Source: Paraphysoderma sedebokerense
Taxonomy: Eukaryota; Blastocladiomycota; Physodermatomycetes; Physodermatales; Physodermataceae
Reading direction: 5' to 3'
Length of the DNA: 64,000 nt
Assembly (NCBI GenBank): GCA_025602915.1
Contig: JAHLJZ010000043.1
Coordinates: 62,001 to 126,000 of the forward strand
Shown here: piece after piece, positions 23,636 through 35,485 of the stretch
Numbering within the stretch: position 1 is the stretch's first letter
How the letters are laid out: each line of letters starts with the position of its first letter
The notes under the pieces: model-generated
What the model saw: only the letters and a program-made list of their open reading frames with translations
Database searches by the model: none
Told to the model about the DNA's origin: nothing
Program-made: the position numbers and the translations under genes

Positions 23636-26600
23636 ATGTCGAACGTCGCCACACACCCATCCACAGACGAATCTATCTCATCCCTCAAGAAGCAATATTC
23701 CTCCGAACTAGCAGAGCTCAAGTTTGCTTTTTCAAAATGGAGCGAAGAAGATTTACTCGCCACTCTCGTCGAAGCGCACGGTGATGTCGATGTCGCTATC
23801 TCTAGAATTACTGAAGGTTTGTGTTTGCTATTCTCTTCCGAAAACCAGTTCGAGGGATTTTCTTTCCTTGGAGTGCCGACTTTTCCGCGGTATCGTGTGG
23901 CGGAAAAAGTTATACCATGGCTCGACTGGTCCCGGTTTTGTTGATATGTGAGTACAACGAGCCCATCGTATCCAAATTACGAATTTTCATCGCCTATCGG
24001 TTCCCTCGATATTTTGTGGCACTGTGCGTCTCGAATTTGGTGGAATTTCCGTCTCTCTCCAGATAGTTCGAATATAGAGACACGCTCCGCCCAATGTAAA
24101 CAAACCGGCATCACAGCACTCTAGATTCGGTCTCGGTCTTCCTTCTCTTTCTACGTGCGAGCAATCGTATATATCAATATAATAGTTGCGCCAGTGAAAT
24201 GGATTCTTTGCGTGCTCGTGTTTAACTCCCAAAAAACGAGTGGGAGTCCCGAATGCCTTCATTTGACATCGCACTCCACCATCCGCTAGTTGATTGAATC
24301 CTCATACTACCTTGGGACCGGTCCATAGTAACAAAATTCAACCTTAACTAATTGATGCAATGTGCGTTGATCTTTTAGGAAACGCCTTCCAGTGGACGGA
24401 GACGAAGACGAAAAAATCTACAAAATCACAAAACACCGAAGCAGGCGCGAAAAATAAAGAAAATACACCAGCAAATAATTCCGCCTCAGATCAGTCTCGT
24501 GGAGAACGAACTGATCGAGGAAGAGGAAGAGGATCATTCAGAGGTGGTCGTGGTGGATTCCGTGGTGGCAGAGGTCGAGGGGGCGCAAACGGTACGTGCA
24601 CTTTGGCTTACCTCTCCTTCATCGAAAGCATTTATTAAATTGCTTTGTGTAGGTCATGCCCGTGTTGCCCGTCCTCCTCGTAACAACGAAAGCAACAAAC
24701 CCTCATCTGCTGATGATACCAATGAAAATGCGCAAAGGACTAATAAAAATCAAACTCAATCAGTTTCGTCCGCTGAACAAACGGCTACCGATAATGTTGG
24801 TACAAGTAAGCAAGCCACGAATCTCGGATCAGGAGTTTGGGGCGATGTAAATAAAAAGCATGTAAAGCAGGGTTGGGGACCGAGTAAACCTCAGCAACCC
24901 TCGGCTAAGCAGCCAACAACCGCCTCCCAAACCCCGTCATCTGCCCCCGTACCGTCAAAACCAAAACAAGTGCCGACGCCTGCTTCTCAGCCTACACCTA
25001 AACCCGCAACTACGATGAAAACATCTTGGGCTCAGATTGTCAAGTATGCTTGTTACTCTTGAGTGATCTTCTATTATGCACCAGCTGACATGCAACTTCT
25101 AGAACTGAGGAGAAGCCATCTCAACCTCTCCCTACGTCCCAGAAAGCGTCTTCTCCAAAGAAAGCTTCAGAATCGGTAGATCGTCAGCATCAGAGAGCTC
25201 CGTCTCCAAAGCGTGGACCGTCCCCTCAACGCGCTGCGTCTCCCGAAAAACCTACTGCTACTTCTGAAATCGTCCGTGATCGCTCGCCTGCTCGTTCTCC
25301 GGCTCAGCAACCGACCAAAGCTCAGGGCACGTCACCATCACCCACTCGCCAAATCGTCGGGGCTGCTGCCACTGCAGCTTCGTCTGAATCTGTAACCGCT
25401 TCACCTTCCCGTGGTCGCTCTCCTTCTCCCCCCAAAACAAAATCACCCCAAATGAAGCCGCAGCCAGCCACCCAAACTCCTCCAGGACTCTCCCAGCAGA
25501 AGCCGCAACAGTCTGTTCAACAGCAGAAGGTTGCGTCCGCAGTTCCCGCCGGCCCTGTTCAAAGAGGTCGCACTCCGGTTAAGGAAGGCCCAGTCGTTAT
25601 GCCGGGTTCTGTCGGATTGCAAAGTGTCGGTGTTAAATTTGGCAGTCTCGCGATTGGCGAATCTCAAGTCAACGGTGCCGAAGAAACCAAAGAAGAAGTG
25701 TAAGTCGTCTCTATGCATGTTGAATCATATTCGATTGATATTGAATTTGCCAACCTGTTAATTACAGTAAGCCGGCCGAGGCCCCTTCTCAATTCCCTCC
25801 GCAAGTTCACCAACGCCCTGGTGTTGGTATGCCTTTTCCACCTACATCTGGCATGCCCCTTCCCGTCCCTTCTGCTCCAAGCTATAATGCTGCGAATAAA
25901 GACCAATCACAGAGCCACTATCATCCTTCCGCATCCATTGGTGGGTTAGATGCTATGAATCCTTATGCTTCGTATCAACATACTATGCCGGGAGCGGCTG
26001 CTGGCTTCGGAATGGGGGCACCAATGTCGTTGCCTGGCGAGCCTTACGCTGCTATCTATGGCGCAGGACCCGAAGCTCAAAGAGTTATGGTACGAGTTTA
26101 ATCTTGCTTCGACAAATAACTATCAATTGTTAATCAAGTATTCTTAGGGTTATTATGCAGATCCATCGTATGGTCAAGGACCGCATGCTCGTGATAATAA
26201 GTATGCTGCTGGCGAGACGAGCGCACCATCTTCTGCAGCAAACACTCCGGCTTCTACCGCTGCTCCTGCCGGATCTCAACCTGGGTCGCAGCAGCAGGGA
26301 TATCCACCCCAATTACCGGGAATTCCTTACTACTATCCTTACTATCTCCCCAACCAATTTCCTTCATACCAATCATCCGGTTATCAACCGTTTGTGAACA
26401 AAAACATGTACCCGATGTACGCCACCCCGGCAATGAATCAACACAATGCATCCAAGACTCCCAGTTCCTACAACAGTTCATCATACGGTACCCAGTCATA
26501 CGAAGAGCAGGTGAACCAGGGACATCACGCTCCTGGATTGTCTGGAATGAATGCTCAAGATTTTAGTAAAGCTCAAGGTGCTTCTACTCAGTCTGGTTTG

Positions 26601-27017
26601 ACCAGTCACACGGCATCAGCGGCTTCCAACCTTCCTCATCAACAGAATTTTCAAAATTTCCTTGGTTTAGGATCTGGTCTCAACCCTTCCCAAACACATC
26701 CTCAATCCCATGGTGCTCACCATACTCATGGCCAACCGCAAGCTAAACCTTCTCCGGCGGATCCCCTTGCTTTTAACTCGTCCCAAAAATCCTACCCTAA
26801 CTCTGGTGGTTCGACTGCAAACCAGTCTCCTGCTAACCAACCGTACTACGCTGGTACAAACGCAGGCAATTATTACGGCGGACATCATCCCCAGGCTACG
26901 TCGTCTGCTCAAAACCAGCAAAGCCATCAGTATGCTGGGCATCACCATCAGCAACAACATCAGCAACACAACTATGGAGGCAGATCTTCGGGCAGCTATG
27001 GTTGGAATCAATCATAA
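23636..27017 (+). CDS. DEF1/UBAP2-like CUE-domain, RGG and Q-rich protein
   Basis: Six exons (about 23636-23816, 24379-24591, 24653-25043, 25103-25699, 25768-26089, 26148-27017) give 857 residues. A CUE/UBA-like ubiquitin-binding helix bundle near residues 15-60 (WSEEDLLATLVEAHGDVDVA) is followed by FQWTE, then an RGG box (GRGRGSFRGGRGG). The centre has SGVWGDV, Ser/Pro repeats (RSPS, SPKRG) and the short motif VKFGSLAIGE, like the FG-L motif shared by animal Lingerer/UBAP2L. The C-terminus is Gln/Asn/Tyr/His-rich. Yeast Def1 guides ubiquitination of stalled RNA polymerase II, and UBAP2L nucleates stress granules. The domain order cannot decide between these roles. Intron 1 is about 560 nt, the longest clear intron in the window. 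Confidence 0.8.
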
Positions 27018-27570
27018 GTAACTCATGTTTCCTTTGATTTGTCGGATGTTATGATTATGTTATTGTATAATTTTTTCGTCATGGAGCGTGTGGTGGCAAC
27101 GATGTACTAGTGATAGTCGATTCCGGCAAAGATATTTCAAAAACAAATTGGCGACACCCAAGGCAACAAGAGGACTAAACTGTTATATATAGTTTAGGTT
27201 GTTGTATTTTTCTTTCGTTTCTGTTTGTGATTTCTTCTGTCTCGACTCTTGGGTGTCATACTTGACTCTATGATAACGAGTGTTTGGCGTTCATTTTGTA
27301 TCATCTCTTTTGTATTTTTCTCCTGGTTTTCTTTGTGTTTTATCATAGCAATTTAATATATTTGCTTTTGTGTCGTAACCATGCTCAGGCGTAAGCTTCC
27401 CTGAATATAGCGTTATTTTCAGCCTGTTCAATGTCATAATTACGATACATATCATTGCCATGCCACCCTCAGTTCACTTTACAAGCCACAATGACAGGAC
27501 GAACTTCAATCTTGAGAAGATCAATCATTTTATTTATGTAACAATATATACCCACTGTCTAAACTCAAAC

Positions 27571-29286
27571 TCACATATATTCATCCTTCACTCCAAAATC
27601 TTCTTCCCCTTCATCCTTCATCGCCACATCCTCATCCACATCTTCATCTTGTGTCCTCATTGACTGTCTACGTTGACTTTGACTCATTCTTGTATTCTTA
27701 CTACGGGACGAACTTTCGCCAGATCGAGATTGAGAAGTAGAAGGTGGTGGTAACACGGCTGCACAACCCGCATCGGTACATCTTTTTTCGCGGGTGCCGA
27801 ATCTGATGTCACAACAGCGAGTGTGGTACCGTTTTGAACAATTCGTGCAAGTGATGCCCTGAGTTTAATAGTTTCAGAATGTTGGGAGCCAGAAGACGAT
27901 ACAAGGTTTTATAGAGAACGGGTTGAGAATTAGAGTAAAACAAGTTAGAGTCGTAAAATGACTACATTGAATGCGAATAACTGGAAACAATGATAAAGTA
28001 AAGAAAAATTGAAGCACATAATTCAGAAATGGAATGAGCAATTCCAAGGGAGTTTTCACTGAACCCAAATGAACACTTCATAAGATAAAGAACACGATAT
28101 AATTACCGCAGTCACAATTTCGTTACATAAATTACAAGGCAAAATGTATTCGGGATAACTTTCCCGAAGGTAACCTTGTAATTCGAGGATCGTTCGCATA
28201 CTAAGCGAATATTTGCCGCCTCTGTATCATTTACAGGTTAGGTACGAGATATAATGATCAACAACTCGACTCAAAACCAGTTACACGTTTAAGGATGGGG
28301 AAAGAACGACAGCCAGAAAAACAACGAATGCGATTCTGAAGAGGTGACATATCAATCGACTTACCGAGATTCTAACCAATGATCTTCCACAAACGATTTT
28401 AGAGTTGACTCTGCTTCTTTTCTAGTGAGTCTATTTTGAGTTACAGTTCCCACCTCGGATAAGATTTCCATCGACGAAGCTTCAAAAGAGTCGTCGGGTT
28501 GGGTAACGATTAAGTCGACCTGATTTTGAAATTGTTTCAATTCCGATAGTGGGTTAGGACAAACATGAATCATTTAGGGAAAGTAAATTTAAAGGACAGC
28601 GAGCAAAATGGAAAGAATGCAATGGTTGGATGAAAGAGAACTTACGATTCGTCTGAACAATGCTATTTCAAAGTCCTTGTACTTTGATGCCACTTGTGCG
28701 ATCGCATCACCGTTATTGTTGACCTGAAATTGGAGATACCAACCGATTCACACCATAGTTTAACCAAAATAACAAATTACAAGACGGAATTGCTAATTAG
28801 TGACCTTGTACTTTCTCAACGCGGCATGTTAAATACAACACAAGACAAACATGAAAACGATCATAAAGCAGGGCAAGAACAAAGTTGAACACAGATAATT
28901 ACCAAAGCGTAATAAGATTCTCCTGATTTGAAGTCTGTCCCTCTTCTTAACTCTAAATCTACGCTATTTATTTTCCGATTTACCACGCCTCGAAATTGTT
29001 GAAAAGTATCTCTATATTCGGCTTCATTCCGGAATGGACCTAAATTTCATTCGTGCCGATTCGAGAGGTGTACAGAAACCGGATTGAAAATCATATAACG
29101 GGGAGAGATTGGCTTAATAAAAATACGTCTAAAAAGGTTGAAAGTAAGAAGATATAACAAACATCCAGTGACCCGTAAAACGGCCTTGTACATTTTCATG
29201 GCCTGATGCTCTGAGAACACACGGCGATTGATACATGATTGCATAAATAGTCGGTGAGGATCACCATAGACATCGATCGAGGGCAT
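27571..29286 (-). CDS. NSE1: NSE1, SMC5/6 complex RING subunit
   Basis: E3-type subunit of the SMC5/6 genome-stability complex. Predicted length is about 300 residues in seven or so exons. The N-terminus (DPHRLFMQSCINRRVFSEHQ) and the following GPFRNEAEYRDTFQQF, SVDLELRRGTD and ESYYALVNNNGD blocks match the winged-helix half of NSE1. RLTRKEAESTLKSFVEDHW and SMRTILELQGYLRE match the second winged helix. The C-terminal variant RING follows as CNLC, GITCTNCSKRYHTRCC and RCTDAGC. An acidic/Ser tail ends at 27571. The junctions in the first 250 nt (exon 1 to GPFRN) are uncertain. Later ones have good GTAA/AG signals. Confidence 0.85.
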
Positions 29287-29858
29287 GGTTATGATATATT
29301 TATAGTTATGAGGTACCGAAAACGAGCTTTAAGCGCGGGAAAGGGCATTCGACGAGAATTTTCGTGTGAAGCGCCAAGTTCAGTTGGCTGGCTGACTTGC
29401 TGGCGGTGGAGGACCGAGGAATGTTGTGAGCATAGTCGCTAATCATAATTAATTCATTCAGATATCGTTTGCTTCTTGATTGATGTAAAGCGAACTCTGT
29501 TTCTCTTTACATTGGGTGCGGTCACCACATTTTTGTGTTAAGATGGGACTCTTGAATGCTCCCTTGTTCTACTGGCCAGTGAATGGGGAGCAATCCTTAA
29601 TTGTTATACATTTCTTTAATAACGTTATGATTTAATTTTGAATGTGGAGCAAGGAGTCAACAGTGTGGTAAATTTTAAAAAATATATAAAATCCACATCA
29701 AAGAATGTGCCATGTGAGGCAATGTTGCGTCATCGTGCTCCAACCTCTAAAATAAATAACAAGCAATCTTCCGTACTTCCACCTTGCAAACTCGTACTTT
29801 TTTTTCGCTCGCTTCGATACATCTCTCCATCTCAATCAATAATTCATCAGTATTCACC
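29287..29858. other. Divergent promoter region, NSE1 / IF1
   Basis: No gene supported. AT-rich sequence with a pyrimidine-rich 5' leader just before the IF1 start. Confidence 0.5.
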
Positions 29859-30240
29859 ATGTTCAGAACTGCCATTGCCCGCATTGCTCGTCCCAACTTT
29901 GTTGTTCGCCGTCAAGCCGCCAGAAAGTATAGCAGCGACGGCTCAGTCAGAGAAGCTGGAGGTTCATTCAAGAAGAGAGAAGCAGCCGCCGAAGAAAAAT
30001 ATTTCAGAAAGCAGGTATGTGTGTTGTCTTAGTCGTCGTATAATCTCTCTCCCCTCTGTTAGTTCTAGACAGAACTTTTTGAGACTAGACAGTTTGATTT
30101 ACGATTACTATGTTTGCCCCTTGCAGGATGCCGAAAAGATCGCTCATCTGAAAGAGGAATTGTCTCACAAGAAACCTGCTCCTGGCAAGAACAACACAAA
30201 GAAGCCAGAGAAGGAATCCGTCGACAAATCGAAAAAGTAA
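29859..30240 (+). CDS. INH1: Mitochondrial ATP synthase inhibitor IF1
   Basis: Binds the F1 sector and blocks ATP hydrolysis when the matrix acidifies. Two exons (29859-30014 and 30127-30240) give 89 residues. The first ~25 residues (MFRTAIARIARPNFVVRRQA) are an Arg-rich mitochondrial presequence ending near ARKYSS. The inhibitory core SVREAGGSFKKREAAAEEKY is strongly conserved, and the helix continues DAEKIAHLKEEL after the intron. The Lys-rich tail (KKPEKESVDKSKK) is longer than in yeast Inh1. Confidence 0.93.
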
Positions 30241-30712
30241 ATTCGGATTTGGACTTTTTGTTTGTTTTTTCAAGAACCTCTCCCGCTCTGTCGTTATGTA
30301 CTACCCCATCATAAGTTACTTCAAATAATGGACATGGATTGCTCGTCATGAAAGAAGGGATGAAAGATTTGTGAATATTGAGGGAAGAATAGCACCGACG
30401 AATTGATGTATATGAATAATTATGTACCACCGAAAGTGAATTTGTATTTGCAGCAGTGTTTATAAACGGATTAATAATACCACGACGACACACATCAGAC
30501 AGCCCGCAACAGTAGGATGAGGGGAATGATGATGAGAGAGCAACCACCCTTGCATCAGCATCTATAGTTGTATACAATTTGTGGGAGAGATGCATCGGTC
30601 GATGGTTGTGTTGGAAAGAGGGAATTCTGGCCGCTTGTGAACGCTACTTTGTTTGCCTCATCTCCCTCCTCGCTTTATCTCTCTCTCTCCATCTCATCTC
30701 ACTTTCGCATCT

Positions 30713-30732
30713 TGTGTGTGTGTGTGTGTGTG
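30713..30732. repeat. (TG)10 microsatellite
   Basis: Ten uninterrupted TG units within the CT-rich 5' region of the Mbp1-like gene, about 275 bases upstream of its ATG. Confidence 0.95.
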
Positions 30733-31005
30733 TTCTAAATTCTGTTGCGCAATCCATCTCTCCCTTGCTTGCGTCGCATCCCCGTCTCTCTCGTAAATTC
30801 CCCCTTCTCGGCTGATTGGGCTCTATCCCCCCAATCAAACTTCTTGTCGCATCTCAACCTCAACCCCCCCAAGCCACCCTTTGTCCTTCCGTCCCTAATC
30901 TCGTCTGCCCTACCCTACCTCTCGCCATCATCTCCTCCATCGTCGCTTCGTTAGACATCCCCCGTCCACTTCAGTCTTATCGTACGTCGTTTATAATCTG
31001 CGCCG

Positions 31006-34000
31006 ATGTCTACGACCCAAAAAGAAGTCTCCACCGAGGTCTCCGCCGCTGTTTATTCAGGCGTCCCAGTCTGGGTACGATATTTTTTATCGACAAACAT
31101 TTGCATCTTGACTATTTTGCATCTTTCCATCACTGGTACTCGTTTCCTTGTTTATCTCGCTGACTCTCTTGCTTCCGGTTTGCGGTTTCCCGTATCCACT
31201 AGGAAATGATGTGTCGTGGTATCGCTGTGATGAGACGACGAGCCGATTCATATTTGAATGCCACACAGATATTAAAAGTCGCTGGGATAGAGAAAGGACG
31301 TCGAACAAAAATTTTGGAAAAAGATGTCGCTATCGGTATTCATGAAAAAGTTCAAGGTGGTTACGGCAAATATCAGGGAACATGGTTCGTTTGTTTTCCG
31401 GATATACAATGAGATTATTCATACCTCCTTTAGATTACACGACTAATGGATGATTACATGACCTCGGTTGATGTTGATATAGGATTCCATTTGAAAGAGG
31501 CGTTGAATTAGCCCGTCATTATGGTGTCGAAAGTTATATGAAACCGATATTAGATTTTGATCCGGAAACAACAATTGCTCCAAACAAGACTCCAGCTCGC
31601 TCAGAATCTCGACCACGACCGCAACCACAACCGACGGTGCATCATATGCCGACTTTCCATTCCTACGGCCCCGCAGCTCTTCCGCCACCTCCCCAAATCC
31701 ATATGCATTCACTGAATACCAGCCCTCCTCTGCCACCAGGTTGGTTTGATTTCCTAGCTCTCGGATCTCCTCTAATGTGGAGCTTCTTTTATTAACAACT
31801 TACTTTTAAATTTTAAGAACTCCTGGCCGCTGCGCCAGTCAGTTATCTACCCAGTCATTATGCCTCCGTTACACCGAGTCCGTTACATACCGGCAGCAAT
31901 ACACCTGGTCGAATGTCGCCTTCATTTTTCGATCATACACAACCTAACAAAAAGCAGCGAACAGGAGAATATAACATACACCAAGGAGCTTATTTCGGTG
32001 CACCCGGATACTTTCAAGTTCCGGGTGGATTTCTTCCTCCGGGGGGTCAAATTGAACCAGTACAGCAGCAAGCACAAGAAGTGAACGGCATGGAGAAACA
32101 TCGGACAGTCCTAATGGCTATTTTTCTTACAGACGATCCTAATCATGTACCAGAACTGTTGACGAATCCCAATCCGCCTTCCGACCTCGATCTTGATCTC
32201 GTTATCGATGACCAAGGCCACACCTCACTCCATTGGGCTGCTGCACTTGCACGAATCAATATCCTCAAATTGCTCGTTGACCGCGGAGCGACAGTCACGA
32301 AAACCAACCTGAACGGAGAGACGGCATTGATGCGGTCAGTTTTAGTGACTAATAATTTTGATAACCAGACATTTCCGCAACTTCTCGAAATATTGTCCTC
32401 TTCTATTCCCGTTAAAGACAGCAAAAACCGTACTGTTCTTCATCATCTCGCTCTTACATCAGGTCTGAAGGGACGACTCGCACCAGCCAAATATTACTTG
32501 TCATGCCTGTTAGAACACGTTACTCAAACTAAAGGAGTAGAATTTTTCAAAGATTTTATTGACATTCAAGATAAAAATGGGGATACCGCCTTAAATATTG
32601 CGGCTAGAGTTGGTTGTAAAAGTTTAGTGAATATGTTGGTTGAAGTGGGAGCTAGTAAGGACGTGGAGAATAATGTTGGTATAAAACCCGAAGATTTCGG
32701 CGTAGGGGATGATGAAAATGCAGATGAGAATGATGAATCCACCCTCAATACGGACAAGACAGCTGAAGTAAAGGTCGGTGGCCAGAATTAATACCTCTTG
32801 TTGTATATTATGTCGTCATTCCAGTTACATATGTAATACTTTTTGATCACCGTTACATTTCTGTTCATCCTTCCTTGACATTTTATTAGCCGAAGTTAAT
32901 GGTATAGGAATGGGCTTCGGACAAATTTTTTGCGTTTCGTATTTCACTGATGCTTCAAAAGCGATTACTTTCGCTCCGTGTGTTACTTGTCATGATTATA
33001 ATAAAATGAGAAAGCGCAGTTATTGATTTTTTTTTCTTCCTGTTTCCTTGTCTTCCGTCTACAATAGGGTGCGAACCCGGCTTCAACGCAAAGACAACCC
33101 CGCAACCAACCAGGTCCAACGTCTCTTTCCTCGCAAACTCGAATCACATTTCCCTCTATTCTTTCACCGTCCGAAGCAGAACGCATTCCGACGGATTTAC
33201 TCGGATCTTCACAGTCTCTCAATCATCTTAACGCTATGGTGAACAACATATTGTCATCCAAATCAGCGGATCCAACCCGTATTAATTCTTCTCAAGTTGT
33301 ATCAATACTACAGAAACTCTTGGATGAACTAGAAAATGAGTTTAAAAAGGAAATGGCCGATAAGTTGCAGATAATATTTGATACGCAACAGTTACTTAAA
33401 GTTTCATCAAAGGAATTGACAGCTCAACGAAAGGAATTGGTTCATTTGAAATCTTGTATTCAAGAATTATCTCTTTTACAGACAAAAATTCAAAATTTAA
33501 ATCGAGAACGCGCCATCTTGGATTCTTTGTCGTCGTCGTTTCCACCCGAACTTGAAAATCCTGCGACGTCCTCACCGTCGGCAGTGGGTAATCCAGCTGA
33601 TCACGTCAAACAATTACAAACCACGATTCAATCCTATCAAAAGCTGACGCCTCTACTAGAACAAACGTTGAACAAATTGAAAAAAGAGGACAGTGTGAAA
33701 GAGTATACCTGTAAACGAATCATTTCGAGTTTTAGTGGCGTCGACATGAACAAGTTGGACGGATTGATCGAAGGTTTGGTCGCTGCTTTAGATGCTGAGG
33801 ATGAAAAGGTTGCCAAAGGTGGTGTCACTGGAGGAGATAAAAACGGACAGAAAGGTAAATCTACAGAATCAACAGTCATGACCGAAACGCAGTTGCAAAA
33901 GGTCGCAGCGTTCATGAGTAAAGTAAAGAGACATTGGGAGTTAGGCTTGGGCGTAGGTGTTCAACCTTCAGATGACGTTGGTTTGGCTGCTGTCGCTACG

Positions 34001-34066
34001 AGGGGAAAAGATCAAGATGGTGATGTGTTGATGAGTGATGTCAAAACGGAATTAAACGGAAAATGA
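31006..34066 (+). CDS. APSES/KilA-N transcription factor, Mbp1 type (MBF subunit)
   Basis: DNA-binding subunit of the G1/S MBF complex. Five exons (about 31006-31074, 31203-31384, 31483-31739, 31818-32773, 33068-34066) give exactly 820 residues. The KilA-N/APSES domain spans roughly residues 15-110: [43 protein letters not shown] and [15 protein letters not shown]. Ankyrin repeats follow ([33 protein letters not shown]), typical of Swi6/Mbp1 relatives. The last exon adds a Leu-rich coiled coil for pairing with a Swi6-like partner. If intron 4 (294 nt) is retained, translation ends in frame at 32791, removing the coiled coil. A (TG)10 repeat and CT-rich leader lie upstream. Confidence 0.9.
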
Positions 34067-35485
34067 ATGATTAGGCGGTCGCTGTTTGTAGTAGCGTGGA
34101 ACGAAGATTGCAACCAATTCATTTTCCCGCCTTTTGATTTCATTGCTATGATTTATTTCATTTTCCATATTTGTTCTTTTCTATCGTTATGTTGTCAATG
34201 TCATTCCAATCATTTGCAGAATACTTCTATCCTTTTGTGGTAATTGATATTGTCGATTTAGTGGCTGCAATGGGTTCGGTTTGCGTTGGTGAAACAAATT
34301 TTTGCTTTGTTTTCTCGATGTGTCAATAAAAGATTATCCCTGCTGAATTTAAATTAGACAAAAAAGTGGATCATTTGCATAAGATTTGAATTGCATCAGA
34401 ATAATTAAGTAGACCTTCCCATTCAATGCGAAGAATACTAAGGGTTGTCATACATCAATACTCTTGTTTATTTTTTGAACTAATCATATATCCGAAAAGT
34501 TGCCTTGCAACATGAGTGATTATTGAGCAAGTTTGACGCACTTTTGATGCAGTTAAAGCTTACAAAATTACAAATGAATTCCTACCGTCGAGATGAAATC
34601 GAGAAAACATGTGACATTTTCGTCGGTGAAATTCTGCAATATTTTAGCTTACCACGAAGCTTCTATTTCCGAATGCGACGGGAGAGGTGTATGCATCTTA
34701 ATGATTGGCAATAGTCCGTTACCATAGTTCCGCTAAAAAAAGCTTCATAGGAGTGCATTCGTTGATTGTAGATGTATTGCAGAATTACGCAGCCACATCA
34801 GCACAATAGGCACCTTTTGATTTCCCCGCAGTGAGTGCTGACGGACTTAAATCCGAATCGCACCGTATTATGAAGTAAGCGATGCACCACACAATGGTTT
34901 CAATGTCAAGTGTTCGGGCGGAGAGCCTAAAGCCAGAAGTGCATTGTAGGGGTGGAACAACCTCCGTGCAGTTCTAGAAGCAATTTGTCATATTAAATGC
35001 CCTGGATCTGGCGATTCGCCCCTATTTTTCCGATGCAATAGTGTGGATTCCGAACGGGGGACAAGATTCTGCCGCCTTCTCGAACTTTTTTAATTTTTAT
35101 CCCCTGAAAGTAATATTCTTACTCATCAGGCTTACAAAACGGATCAGAAATTGTCCCTTTAAAGCTGATAATCCCTCTCAGAATTCAATTCCTGCTGGTC
35201 CTTGATTTTCAGTGTTCACTAGAGACTCGTCAAATTCCGTGGTTTTATGTGACGTCATAGAGCACTCTTTCAAGTTACACACTCGATAAACTACTATTTC
35301 ATTATCAGTTGAAGAACCTGGGAGGATTGCCTCTCTGCCTTAAAAGAACGACTGTCGAAAGAGTCCTAATCAAAGTCCTAGTGATTTCAAGGACATTGGC
35401 GAAAACGAAACCCGAGTTTGATAACTGCACTGACGAACCCACAGGGCCAACTGATTAGTTCTTATAGATATTTCACTTAACTAGG
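34067..35485. other. Intergenic, no supported gene
   Basis: About 1.4 kb. A 63-codon frame at 34523-34714 has no start context or known domain. I found no terminal repeats or transposase remnants. It probably holds the 3' UTR of the Mbp1-like gene and the promoter of the AUR1-like gene. Confidence 0.5.

Noticed and set aside
34523-34714. 63-codon frame in the 34067-35485 gap
   Set aside because: No homology, no splice signals and no upstream promoter-like features.
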